A DNA stretch of 59,519 bases from JAWLHU01 sp041690255 (GTDB taxonomy: Bacteria > Bacillota > Sulfobacillia > Symbiobacteriales > Symbiobacteriaceae), in the NCBI GenBank assembly GCA_041690255.1, contig JAWLHU010000024.1:1-59519 (forward strand), given 5' to 3'. Positions 51,841 to 59,519 of the stretch are shown one piece after another. Below the pieces are notes generated by a model. That model had not been told where the DNA came from. It was given only the letters and a program-made list of their open reading frames with translations, and ran no database searches. Positions within the stretch are counted from its first letter, which is position 1; every line of letters begins with the position of its first letter. The translations under genes and the position numbers were made by a program.

Positions 51841-53631
51841 TCAGCCGATGCTGTAGAGTTTCAGCTTCGCATAGAGCCCCGCCCGGGAGATGCCCAGGAG
51901 CCTTGCCGCTTCCGCCTTCTTGCCCTGGGCGGCCTCCAGGGCGCGCAGAATCGTCTCCTTCTCGGCCTCGGCCAGGTCCAGAGGGCCGCCGGCCTCCGAC
52001 GATGCCAGCCGCGGGGTGCAGCGGCGAAACTCGGGCCCCAGGTGGAGGGGAAGGATCGTCGGTCCCTGAGCCGAAACGAGTGCTCGCTCGAGGACATTGC
52101 GGAGCTCCCGCACGTTTCCCGGCCAGCCGTAAGCGGCCAGCCGGGCGAGCGCCTCGCTGCTCAGCTGCACCTCCGGGCGACCGTTGCGCCTGCCTAGCGC
52201 CTCCAGGATCTCCCGGGCCAGGTCGGGTATGTCCTCTGCGCGCTCCCGCAGGGGGGGAAGCCGCAGCACGATCACGTGGAGACGGTAGAAGAGATCGGCC
52301 CGAAACTGGCCCCGTCGGACCATGGCATCGAGATCCCGGTGGGTAGCGGCCACGACCCGCACATCCACCCGGTGCGTCGCTCCTCCCACCACAGCGACCT
52401 CGCCCTCCTCCAGGACTCGGAGCAGCTTGGCCTGGAGGGTGAGCGGCAGGTCGCCGACCTCATCCAGGAAGAGGGTGCCGCCATCCGCCTGGATGAACTT
52501 GCCCGAGTGTCCGTCCCGGCGGGCCCCGGTAAAGGCGCCGCCCGCATAGCCGAACAGTTCGGACTCCAGCAGCGGCTCCGGAATCGCTGCCGCGTTGACG
52601 GCGACAAAGGGGGCCGCAGCCCGACGGCTGAGGTTGTGCAGGGTGCGGGCGAACCGCTCCTTCCCCGTGCCCGTCTCTCCGAGCAGGAGGACGTTGGAGT
52701 CGGTGGCGGCGGCCCGCTGAAGTTCCTGGCGGGCCTGCCGGATCGCGCGGCTCCTCCCGCTGATCTCCTCGCTATGGGCCGGGCAGGCCCCACGGCGGTC
52801 AGTCAGGTCGTCACTCGGGTGATCACTTGAGTCGCTGGGGAGACCCACGGGTCGCTTCAGGCACTTCTCCAGGGCCGTCGGCAGGGCCTTGGGTGGGAAT
52901 GGCTTGATCAGCACATCGGCGGCGGTCGCTTCCCGTGCGATCCGGGCAAGGCTGGGGGCGCCGTGCCCGGTCATCAGGAGCACCGGGAGCTCGGGCAGCC
53001 TCGCCCTGATCTCCTTCAGGAGGGCCAGCCCATTCACCTCGGGCATGATCCAGTCGACGACCACCGCATCGTACCTGCCCAGGGAGAGCGCGTCCAGTGC
53101 CCCGCCGGCAGTCTGCTCCGCATCGGCCTCGTACCCCCTGCCGCGCAGGTAGGCCACCAGGTTCCTGAGGAACTGCGGGTTGTCATCTACCAGGAGGACC
53201 CGGGCCTTGCCCGCAGCCAGAGCAGGCTCGGGCCAGGGGTCCGCCCCTTCGCTTCGGAGCAGGAGGGCCAGCATCTCGTCCGGTGCGAACGGCTTGGCGA
53301 CCACCGCTCGGATCAGCGTCTGGTACGGCTCGAGATCCAGCTCGGGGGCGAGAGCCGACATGATCACGACCGGAGGCACCATCCCCGTCTGGCCCTTGAG
53401 GAAATCCAGCACGGCGAACCCGGTCGATTCCGCCAGGATGATATCCAGGAGCAGAACGGAGACCTGCTCGGTCTTCAGGAGATCGATAGCGTCCGGCGCT
53501 TCGCCCGCCTCCAGAACCCGGTACTGGCCTGAAAGTGCCTGTTCAAGCCCCCTGCGGAGGGAGGTATCGTCATCCACCACCAGTGCTACCGGCCGCTGGT
53601 CTGTCCACGGGCGCAAGCGCAAAGTAACCAC
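51841..53631 (-). CDS. Sigma-54 activator with two receiver domains (NtrC type)
   Basis: 596-aa enhancer-binding protein. First receiver (about 14-117) with acidic DDD, phosphoacceptor Asp63 in LLLDIIL and Lys in AKPF; second receiver (about 142-250) with DDN, Asp193 in VVVDWIMPEVNG and IKPF. The AAA+ domain has Walker A GETGTGKE (318-325), the sigma-54-contacting loop GAFTGA (365-370) and Walker B GGTLFLDE (384-391). The C-terminal Fis-type helix-turn-helix is KAEAARLLGISRAGLYAKL. Standard NtrC proteins have one receiver. It is divergent from the histidine kinase gene and is the obvious activator for the sigma-54 promoter at 55518. Confidence 0.93.
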   Translation of the reverse strand: MVTLRLRPWTDQRPVALVVDDDTSLRRGLEQALSGQYRVLEAGEAPDAIDLLKTEQVSVLLLDIILAESTGFAVLDFLKGQTGMVPPVVIMSALAPELDLEPYQTLIRAVVAKPFAPDEMLALLLRSEGADPWPEPALAAGKARVLLVDDNPQFLRNLVAYLRGRGYEADAEQTAGGALDALSLGRYDAVVVDWIMPEVNGLALLKEIRARLPELPVLLMTGHGAPSLARIAREATAADVLIKPFPPKALPTALEKCLKRPVGLPSDSSDHPSDDLTDRRGACPAHSEEISGRSRAIRQARQELQRAAATDSNVLLLGETGTGKERFARTLHNLSRRAAAPFVAVNAAAIPEPLLESELFGYAGGAFTGARRDGHSGKFIQADGGTLFLDEVGDLPLTLQAKLLRVLEEGEVAVVGGATHRVDVRVVAATHRDLDAMVRRGQFRADLFYRLHVIVLRLPPLRERAEDIPDLAREILEALGRRNGRPEVQLSSEALARLAAYGWPGNVRELRNVLERALVSAQGPTILPLHLGPEFRRCTPRLASSEAGGPLDLAEAEKETILRALEAAQGKKAEAARLLGISRAGLYAKLKLYSIG

Positions 53632-53745
53632 CTCGGAGTGTGAATCTTGCAGAATGGCAGTAGTCTACACCTATTATAGAGGGAACGCGAATGGTCGCCA
53701 GTGACGTTTCATCCATACGACGGACATCTCCCAGGAGGGATCGCA

Positions 53746-55383
53746 TTGCTCGAACCGTTCCGCCGGGCCTCCTGTCTCACTCGCCTCCTCCTGGTGACCG
53801 CCCTCATCGGCGGGGTGACCGCCGGATTCCACTGGGCCCCACAGTGGGGCCACCTCTGGCAGCCTCTCACCTTTCTGGTCCTGCTGGTGATAAACCTGCT
53901 CTTCTCGCTCACCGGTGCCGTTCCCCTGGGCTTCCTCGCCTACTTTTCTGCCCACATGAGCCGGCTGGCAGTCCCCATGGACTGGGAACACCACCTGTTT
54001 GACGTCGCAAGGGAGGGGGGCGTCGCCGTCATGGGTGCGCTTGCGATCCAGCGCGTGCTCTCGCTCTACTCCCTCCTGAAGGTGATCATCCACGACCGCC
54101 GGTCGAACGGCTTCATCCTGGACAGGCGCGGCCGGCTGGTCAGCGGCGCCAGGGCCTTGGAGCTCGCATTCGGCGTCCGGCCGAACGGCCTGGTGCCGAT
54201 TCTGGAGTTCATTCCCTCGCCCCATCGGGAGCGGGCTGCCAGGGCCCTGGAGAGCCTCTGGGCTTCACCCTGTCCTCGCGAGGTCTCCTGGTTGATCGGC
54301 ACCGGCGCAGTCCCCGTGATCATGACGGTACGCCGCACCCGCGGCCTGATCGACGAGTACGTGATCGGAAGGATCCTGCCGCTGGTGCACGGGCTCCAGG
54401 GGCATCTCTTCCAGGCAGCGCTCGACGCGATCCCCCTTGGGGTCGCCCTGCACTCCATGTCGGGCGACATGGTCTGGCAAAATGCCGCTCATGCGCAGCT
54501 GATGGCCAGCCAGGCGGGAGGCCAGTTGGAGCAGGCAGCCGGCAAGGTTCCGGCGGGGGAGGTTCAGGAGATGGAGCTGCAGCTGGCCAACGGGCAGACC
54601 TTCCGTCGGGACATCTACCCCGTCACCGACCCGGATGAGGGGCGGCCCGTAGCGATCCTCTGCCTGACGCGGGATCTGACCCAGCAGCGGGAGAGCCAGA
54701 TCCGCCTGGAGGTGGCCGGTCGTGAGGCGGCTGCGGGCCAACTGGCATCCGGGGTCGCCCACAACATCAGCACCCTGTTGGGGATCATCTCGCTGAGTGC
54801 GGAGCTGATCCGAAGCGCCCCTGCCGAGGAGATCCCAGACCGGGTGGATGAGATCCAGAGCGCCGTCCAGGTGGCGGGCGACGCCCTCCGGGGCCTCTAC
54901 CGGGGGCCGGGCCGGCCGAAGGACCCCGAGCGAGTCGTCCTGCTGGTGCGGGACCTCTGCAGTCGGGTGGTGGGGATGATCAGTTCCCAGGCGGCCCTGC
55001 AGGGGGTGGAGGTCAGGGTGATCGTGCCCCGGCAGGTGACTGTACTGGCGGACCCGACCCTCCTGCAGCAGGTGCTGATTAACCTGGCCGTCAACAGCCT
55101 GCAGGCCATGCCGGAGGGCGGGGTGCTCTCGTTCGCCGTCCAGTTGCCGGAGCCCGGCCGGATCGCGATTCTGATCAGCGACACAGGCCCCGGCATCCCG
55201 CCTGAGACCCTTGACCGGCTCTTTGTCCCTTATTTCACCACCAGGGCGGAGGGTACCGGCCTGGGGCTGGCGACCAGCCTGAAGATGATGGAGGCCATGG
55301 GCGGGGCGATCATCGTGGAGAGCGCCCCGGGGGACGGTACCGTCCTCCGGTTGGAGTTGCCCGCCCCGTCCGGGCCAAGGTGA
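53746..55383 (+). CDS. Membrane histidine kinase (NtrB-like)
   Basis: 545-aa sensor kinase. TTG 53746 has AGGAGG seven bases upstream; the frame extends to 53701 without one. N-terminal membrane part has three or four helices (LLLVTALIGGVTAGF, LTFLVLLVINLLFSLTG, VAVMGALAIQRVLSL). Two PAS-like segments follow (about 120-330). His339 in SGVAHNISTLLGI is the phosphoacceptor, with N in place of the common E after His. The ATPase domain shows NLAVNSLQAM, DTGPGIP and GTGLGLA. Divergent partner of the double-receiver activator and followed by the chemoreceptor gene. Confidence 0.9.
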   Translation: MLEPFRRASCLTRLLLVTALIGGVTAGFHWAPQWGHLWQPLTFLVLLVINLLFSLTGAVPLGFLAYFSAHMSRLAVPMDWEHHLFDVAREGGVAVMGALAIQRVLSLYSLLKVIIHDRRSNGFILDRRGRLVSGARALELAFGVRPNGLVPILEFIPSPHRERAARALESLWASPCPREVSWLIGTGAVPVIMTVRRTRGLIDEYVIGRILPLVHGLQGHLFQAALDAIPLGVALHSMSGDMVWQNAAHAQLMASQAGGQLEQAAGKVPAGEVQEMELQLANGQTFRRDIYPVTDPDEGRPVAILCLTRDLTQQRESQIRLEVAGREAAAGQLASGVAHNISTLLGIISLSAELIRSAPAEEIPDRVDEIQSAVQVAGDALRGLYRGPGRPKDPERVVLLVRDLCSRVVGMISSQAALQGVEVRVIVPRQVTVLADPTLLQQVLINLAVNSLQAMPEGGVLSFAVQLPEPGRIAILISDTGPGIPPETLDRLFVPYFTTRAEGTGLGLATSLKMMEAMGGAIIVESAPGDGTVLRLELPAPSGPR

Positions 55384-55385
55384 AG

Positions 55386-55402
55386 TGTCCAGAATCTGGA
55401 CA
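55386..55402. promoter_or_regulatory. Activator site UAS1
   Basis: Perfect palindrome TGTCCAGAATCTGGACA, three bases after the kinase stop and about 130 bases upstream of the sigma-54 -12 box. It shares GTCCA-N5-TGGAC with UAS2. Confidence 0.72.
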
Positions 55403-55407
55403 GATCT

Positions 55408-55426
55408 CACCCAGCCCTTCTGGGTG
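55408..55426 (+). terminator. Small hairpin after the histidine kinase gene
   Basis: CACCCAG (55408-55414) / CTGGGTG (55420-55426), 5-base loop, no T-run; weak terminator at best, located between the two activator sites. Confidence 0.35.
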
Positions 55427-55445
55427 GCGGGCTTGCGGAGTCGGC

Positions 55446-55460
55446 GTCCAGGAAATGGAC
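55446..55460. promoter_or_regulatory. Activator site UAS2
   Basis: GTCCAGGAAATGGAC, the second GTCCA-N5-TGGAC palindrome, centred 59 bp downstream of UAS1 and about 78 bp upstream of the -12 element. Spacing is that of paired NtrC-type enhancer sites. Confidence 0.72.
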
Positions 55461-55517
55461 AGACTTCAGGGGCTGGCAGGAATCCGGTAAACCGCAGTAC
55501 ACCTGGATGGTCAGATC

Positions 55518-55534
55518 TGGCACACCTCTTGCAT
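55518..55534 (+). promoter_or_regulatory. Sigma-54 promoter of the chemoreceptor gene
   Basis: TGGCACACCTCTTGCAT matches the -24/-12 consensus TGGCAC-N5-TTGCAT exactly, with GG and GC ten bases apart. It lies 52 bases upstream of the chemoreceptor ATG, downstream of two enhancer-type palindromes. Confidence 0.88.
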
Positions 55535-55586
55535 CGCTCTATTCATGGATACATGAACAATAATCCACGAGAGAAGGGCATAATCC

Positions 55587-57443
55587 ATGAAATGGACGTT
55601 AGGTGTGAAGCTGTACACAGGTTTCCTGGGGCTGGTTCTCCTGCTATGCGTGGTCACCGCAGTGAATTTCCGAGGGATGTCCACCGTATCGACCACCTAT
55701 GCCGATATCACCGGACGGCTCGACCGGATCGTCGCGGAGGCGATTCAGCTCCAGAGCCAGTTGGAGACCCAGGGGCGGACGGTCCTGGGGTACCTGGCGA
55801 CTGCTGACCCAGCATACAGCGCCGAATTTGCGAAGGCTCACGACGCCGCAGAGGCCACCCTCGACAGCCTGAAGGAGAGGGTCGAGACCCCAGACGGCCA
55901 GGCCCTGCTTGAGCGCATTGCGCAGGGGAGCGAGCGGTATAGTACGGGGGCTCTGGCGCTCTTCGCCCGCTCCACCTTCTCGCAGGAGGAGCGTAATGCG
56001 GCGATTGCCAAGCTCCAGGCGGACCGCTCGGAGGCAGCTACCGCAGCTGCAGAACTGGTCGCCCTGGCCAGCGAGATCGCTGCCGATGGGGCAGAGCGAG
56101 CCCGCGACGCTGCTCAGCGTTCACGGCAGACGGCCCTGATCACCGCCATTGCCGCGGTGCTGATCGCCATGGGGACCGCCTTCGGCCTGACCCGGGGGAT
56201 CACCAGGCCTGTCCTCCACCTGAAGCAGCAGCTTGCGGCCCTGGCGGCGGGCGGGGGCGACCTGACCATACGCCTGGCGGTGACCTCCGGTGATGAGGTG
56301 GGCGATCTGGTCCGGATCTTCAACCAGTTCCTGGAGAGCATGCGCACCCTGCTGCTGGAGGTGAGGGAGTCCAGCTCCCAGGTGGGCGCCTCCGCCCATG
56401 AACTGAGCGGATCCACGAGCCAGGTTGCCCAGGCGTCGCAGTCGGTTGCCGTGGCGATCACCCAGGTGGCGGAGGGCTCCACGGAGCAGGGGCAGCTGGT
56501 GGCCGACACCAGCGCGGTCGTCACCCAGTTGCGGAGCGCCATCGCCCAGATCGCCGCCGGTGCCACCGACCAGGCGAGCAGCGTTCAGCAGACCGCCGAC
56601 CGCGTCACGAGCATGGTGATCGCAATGGAGGACGTCTCCCAGAAGGCGGAGGAGGTCGCTGCCTCCTCCCACACCGCTTCGGCGCAGGCCCGGGAGGGAC
56701 AGCAGGTCGTGCAGGCGACGGTGGTGGGCATGGAGCGGATTCGCCAGGCGGTGCAGCAGGCCGCCGAGCAGATGGAGCACCTCCATGACCTCTCGGAGCG
56801 GATCGGGAGCATTACCGAGACGATCACTGAGATCGCGGATCAGACCAACCTGCTGGCCCTGAACGCAGCGATTGAGGCGGCCCGCGCCGGTGAGCATGGC
56901 CGGGGCTTCGCCGTCGTGGCCGACGAGGTGCGCAAGTTGGCCGAGCGAGCCGGCCACTCCGCCATGGAGATCACCGGCCTGATCAAAGACGTCCAGCAGA
57001 CGGCCGGCCAGGCGGTGCGGGCGACCGAGGAGGGCCGCCTCCAGGCGGTGGAGGGCTCAGGCCTGGCCACAAGGGCCGGGAAGGCGCTGGAGGAGATCCT
57101 GGGGCGGGTCGAGCAGACCAACGGCGATGCAGAGGCGATCCGCCAGGCGGCCGCGGCGATCACCGACTCCAGCCGTCGTGTCCGCGAGATGGTCGAGAGC
57201 GTGGCCGCCGTGACCGAGGAGAACACAGCGGCCACCGAGCAGATGGCCGCCGGGTCGGATCAGGTGACGGGGGCCATTGGCCAGATCCAGCACGTCACCA
57301 GTCGGGACGCCGCCCTGGCCGAGGAGGTGGCCTCCTCGGTGGAGGAGATGAGCGCATCGGCAGAGGAGATGGCCGCTTCGGCCCAGTCGCTGGCGACGAT
57401 CGCCAACCAGCTCCAGGCGAGGGTGCACGGCTTCAAACTCTAG
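55587..57443 (+). CDS. Methyl-accepting chemotaxis protein
   Basis: 618-aa chemoreceptor. Helix 1 (about 10-31), an all-helical extracytoplasmic domain of about 150 residues (four-helix-bundle type), helix 2 (about 181-203), HAMP (about 204-256), then a long coiled-coil signalling domain with the conserved tip EIADQTNLLALNAAIEAARAG (about 414-435). No CheR-tethering pentapeptide is present; the C-terminus is LQARVHGFKL. It is transcribed from a sigma-54 promoter under the adjacent kinase/activator pair, which is unusual for a receptor. Weak GAGAAGGG ribosome site. Confidence 0.93.
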   Translation: MKWTLGVKLYTGFLGLVLLLCVVTAVNFRGMSTVSTTYADITGRLDRIVAEAIQLQSQLETQGRTVLGYLATADPAYSAEFAKAHDAAEATLDSLKERVETPDGQALLERIAQGSERYSTGALALFARSTFSQEERNAAIAKLQADRSEAATAAAELVALASEIAADGAERARDAAQRSRQTALITAIAAVLIAMGTAFGLTRGITRPVLHLKQQLAALAAGGGDLTIRLAVTSGDEVGDLVRIFNQFLESMRTLLLEVRESSSQVGASAHELSGSTSQVAQASQSVAVAITQVAEGSTEQGQLVADTSAVVTQLRSAIAQIAAGATDQASSVQQTADRVTSMVIAMEDVSQKAEEVAASSHTASAQAREGQQVVQATVVGMERIRQAVQQAAEQMEHLHDLSERIGSITETITEIADQTNLLALNAAIEAARAGEHGRGFAVVADEVRKLAERAGHSAMEITGLIKDVQQTAGQAVRATEEGRLQAVEGSGLATRAGKALEEILGRVEQTNGDAEAIRQAAAAITDSSRRVREMVESVAAVTEENTAATEQMAAGSDQVTGAIGQIQHVTSRDAALAEEVASSVEEMSASAEEMAASAQSLATIANQLQARVHGFKL

Positions 57444-57474
57444 GGGCTGCCGTCTGGTGGGAGGGAAGGCGCGA

Positions 57475-57507
57475 ATGGGGGCCGCCCGCAGTGGGGCAGG
57501 CCCCCAT
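57475..57507 (+). terminator. Terminator after the chemoreceptor gene
   Basis: ATGGGGGCC (57475-57483) / GGCCCCCAT (57499-57507), followed by CCTTTG. It also faces the convergent lipoprotein gene. Confidence 0.75.
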
Positions 57508-57535
57508 CCTTTGTACGTTCGGCTCTGCCACTCGC

Positions 57536-59206
57536 CTAGTTCCCCCAGACGACGCTCCCCGTCGACAGGGAGACCCAGCCGGTCTCGCCCTGCTCGGTGC
57601 GGGCCCAGAGCCAGAACTGATCATCGTCGTAGTAGAAGGCCTCGTTCAGCTTGACCGGCGCCTGGAAGAGATCGGCCACGGCCAGGCGGGTGCCGGTGGG
57701 CAGGCAGCGGATCACCCGGCTGCTGCGGGAGTAGGATTCCCGCAGGTTGAGGCACTCGCCCTGCGGGTCCTGGACGAGGAGCAGATAGGGGTCCGGGAAG
57801 GGCGGCTTCTGCACCGCGGGGTGCAGGGGCGCCTCAAAGCCGAGCAGCCCCTTGCCGCTCGGCGGGGTGATACGGATGACCACCTCCCGGCCGTCGGCGC
57901 CCCAGTCCGGGTCTCGGATCAGCCAGCCGTCGCCATCCGGCAGGTCAACGCGCTGCAGTACCTGGCCGCTCTCGTTCATTACGGCGAGTCCGTAAAGAAA
58001 CTGGCCGGGCTCGTCGGGAGAGGGCCGGAGGCGGTCAAGGAAGATGAAGTGGGTGCTCCGTGGAGGCGTTGGCCCATCCCGCAGGTCCCCGTCGAGGGAG
58101 ACCAGGTAGGGAGTGAGCAGCCGGCTCTCCAGCACCAGGCCGCGGCTGTCAGCCATCCAGGCGGCGGGAGCGGTGCCGGTCACCCGGAATAGCGGTTGAC
58201 CGGTAGACAGATCGGTTACAACAGCGGCCTCATCCAGGTGGTATAGATTCTGGGCGGAAGCGAGCAGCCGCCGGTCGGGGGAGATGTGCGCCGCCCGTCC
58301 GGCAGCGGTGAACTCGCCCAGCACCTCCCCATTCCATGAGTACCGCCGGATGATGCTCGACTCACGGGTCAGGCCGGACGGCTCCACCACCCCGATCACA
58401 TAGCTGACCATCAGTTCATCGGTGATGGGGCCCAGCAGTTCAACGCCTGCCAACTGGCCGTTCGCCGCCGTGGGCGGAGGGCCCAGATCACGACTGGCAC
58501 CGGTCTCGGTGTCGACCAGGTAGAGCTTCCCGTCCGTTGGCCAGGCGCCACTCGTGAGCGCGATACTCCCACCGCCGGGGGCGAATTGGGCCTTGCCGAC
58601 CGGCATGTCCAATGTGAAGCGCTGCACCACCTGGAACGATTCATCGGTCACGTAGAATCTGCCTGTCCGGACCTCGGTGAAGAGGAACCGGTTGGCGTCG
58701 GAAGCCAACAGGCGCAGTTCCTGGGGATTCCAGGTGTAGGTCTTGCCGGTCTCCCGATTGGCCCAGTAGACCTGGCTCTCACCCTGGGTCACCACCCAGC
58801 GACGGTCATCAGAGAGGTCCACGTAGGTCTGTTTTTCGCTCTGCCAGGCTTCCACTTCGCCCGTCGTCAGGTCCACGAGGTAGAGGCCGGGGCCGGGGAT
58901 CTCGCGGGTCGAGTGGTAGATCTGCCGCTGCAGGACGTCTGGGGCAGGGCTGACCGGGAACTCGCGAGGCTCGGGGGGGGCATCGGAGGTGACACCGCCG
59001 TTCGGGCCGCTGCCAGCTGGGTCACCGCTCAGGGGGTCGCCCCGCGCCGGATCGGGGTCCTGCCCTACCAGGCCCTCGGCCGTGCGGGCGGGACCGGTCG
59101 TTGTCGGTGCCGATGAGGAGGGGCTGGGCGGCGTGCCCGCATCGGGAGCGCATCCGGCCAGAAGCGCTGCGATCACGAGTGCGGTCAGGAGTTGGCGAGC
59201 CTGCAC
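57536..59206 (-). CDS. Lipoprotein with beta-propeller and SH3b domain
   Basis: 556-aa surface protein. GTG 59206 follows GGAGGG by about 6 bases and begins a lipoprotein signal ending ALLAGC; longer frames run into the minisatellite. After a Ser/Pro/Gly-rich linker comes a TolB-like propeller with repeated (S/D)(D/P)DRR-type and Y.VD..TGE strands (about 90-470), then a C-terminal bacterial SH3 domain (LNLRESYSRSSRVIRCLPTGTRL to FWLWARTEQGETGWVSL). SH3b domains commonly bind peptidoglycan. Function otherwise unknown. It is convergent with the chemoreceptor gene. Confidence 0.82.
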   Translation of the reverse strand: MQARQLLTALVIAALLAGCAPDAGTPPSPSSSAPTTTGPARTAEGLVGQDPDPARGDPLSGDPAGSGPNGGVTSDAPPEPREFPVSPAPDVLQRQIYHSTREIPGPGLYLVDLTTGEVEAWQSEKQTYVDLSDDRRWVVTQGESQVYWANRETGKTYTWNPQELRLLASDANRFLFTEVRTGRFYVTDESFQVVQRFTLDMPVGKAQFAPGGGSIALTSGAWPTDGKLYLVDTETGASRDLGPPPTAANGQLAGVELLGPITDELMVSYVIGVVEPSGLTRESSIIRRYSWNGEVLGEFTAAGRAAHISPDRRLLASAQNLYHLDEAAVVTDLSTGQPLFRVTGTAPAAWMADSRGLVLESRLLTPYLVSLDGDLRDGPTPPRSTHFIFLDRLRPSPDEPGQFLYGLAVMNESGQVLQRVDLPDGDGWLIRDPDWGADGREVVIRITPPSGKGLLGFEAPLHPAVQKPPFPDPYLLLVQDPQGECLNLRESYSRSSRVIRCLPTGTRLAVADLFQAPVKLNEAFYYDDDQFWLWARTEQGETGWVSLSTGSVVWGN

Positions 59207-59274
59207 GAGCGATCCCTCCGTGTCGAAGTATTCGTTTAGTAGACGCCGACCGTGCGTCACTAGTTGCGCGACCA

Positions 59275-59519
59275 GACCTGCCCCTTCCCTGCCCAAGGCC
59301 TGCCCCTTCCCTGCCTAAGACCTGCCCCTTCCCTGCCCAAGACCTGCCCCTTCCCCGCCTAAGACCTGCCCCTTCCCTGCCCAAGACCTGCCCCTTCCCT
59401 GCCCAAGACCTGCCCCTTCCCTGCCCAAGACCTGCCCCTTCCCTGCCCAAGACCTGCCCCTTCCCCGCCTAAGACCTGCCCCTTCCCTGCCCAAGACCTG
59501 CCCCTTCCCTGCCTAAGAC
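59275..59519. repeat. 22-bp minisatellite, at least 11 copies, runs off window
   Basis: Uninterrupted tandem array of GACCTGCCCCTTCCCTGCCC plus AA, unit 22 bases. Units start at 59275 and every 22 bases thereafter; the first 11 are complete and the 12th is cut by the window end. Variants change CCCAA to CCTAA (units 2, 4, 9, 11), TTCCCT to TTCCCC (units 4, 9) and GAC to GGC (unit 2). No spacers, so not CRISPR. Strongly strand-asymmetric (pyrimidine-rich top strand), located upstream of the lipoprotein gene. Confidence 0.95.

Noticed and set aside
53648..53678. Possible TTGCAG/TATTAT promoter between the divergent activator and kinase genes
   Set aside because: The spacer would be 19 bases and alternative boxes fit equally badly; not reported as a feature.
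59022..59450. 142-codon ORF on the minus strand through the minisatellite (repeating GREGAGLGQGRGRSWAGKGQ)
   Set aside because: It is only the translated 22-bp tandem repeat; three units shift through frames, there is no ribosome site, and the downstream part overlaps the lipoprotein gene out of frame.
59275..59519. CRISPR array
   Set aside because: Units are contiguous with no unique spacers and no dyad symmetry.

Overview
The window looks like the chromosome of a high-GC, spore-forming Firmicute, most like Symbiobacterium. That assignment is an inference. It rests on GC-rich coding, strong AGGAGG-type ribosome sites with frequent GTG/TTG starts, a spoVM gene, a Gram-positive PASTA kinase/phosphatase pair, a BceRSAB-type detoxification module and DhaL/Asp23 genes. 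The gene order rlmN-prpC-prkC-rsgA-rpe ... spoVM ... rpmB(-)-yloU-yloV ... recG is the Bacillus subtilis order, here opened up by inserted accessory genes.

Layout. (1) 1-4256: a PaaK/CapK-type adenylate-forming ligase (minus, followed by a 25-codon membrane-peptide ORF) divergent from a MalT-type LuxR regulator, with a 16-bp perfect palindrome between them. (2) 4357-9706: rlmN, prpC, prkC, rsgA, rpe as a tight operon. (3) 9792-15454: inserted genes: cheW, a small membrane protein, a lipoprotein, and a TetR-controlled ABC-2 exporter operon with two matching 30-bp operators. (4) 15721-19647: a 55-aa membrane ORF, spoVM, hslO, rpmB, an Asp23 protein and a FakA/YloV protein. (5) 19698-26844: a DinB-like protein, a decayed solute-binding-protein pseudogene, a VWA lipoprotein, a tandem FKBP isomerase, and a single polypeptide fusing two Opp/Dpp-type permeases to an extracytoplasmic domain. 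(6) 26905-33033: recG, a gene-poor stretch with short repeats (probable insertion-sequence scar), a VOC/GyrI pair, a phosphotriesterase homologue and a SigA-like sigma factor. (7) 33043-37629: bceB, bceA, bceS, bceR on the minus strand. (8) 37823-39590: MarR regulator and MFS exporter, with a 34-bp operator over the marR promoter. (9) 39778-51776: a second MalT-type regulator, then a 3058-residue secreted RHS/YD-repeat protein carrying Big2, NHL, FN3, beta-propeller and SwmB-like domains. (10) 51841-57443: a self-contained sigma-54 circuit: a double-receiver NtrC-type activator, a divergent membrane histidine kinase, two 15-bp palindromic activator sites, a consensus -24/-12 promoter and a methyl-accepting chemotaxis protein. 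(11) 57536-59519: a propeller/SH3 lipoprotein preceded by a 22-bp minisatellite of at least 11 copies that runs off the window.

How the parts relate: the core operon covers translation and ribosome maturation (rlmN, rsgA, rpmB), cell-wall signalling (prpC/prkC) and sporulation (spoVM). The inserted parts are mostly export, sensing and surface functions, each with its own local regulator. The most unusual items are the sigma-54 chemoreceptor circuit, the DppB-DppC fusion with an extracytoplasmic tail, the RHS giant whose YD region is split by about 1000 residues of other domains, and the paired TetR operators.
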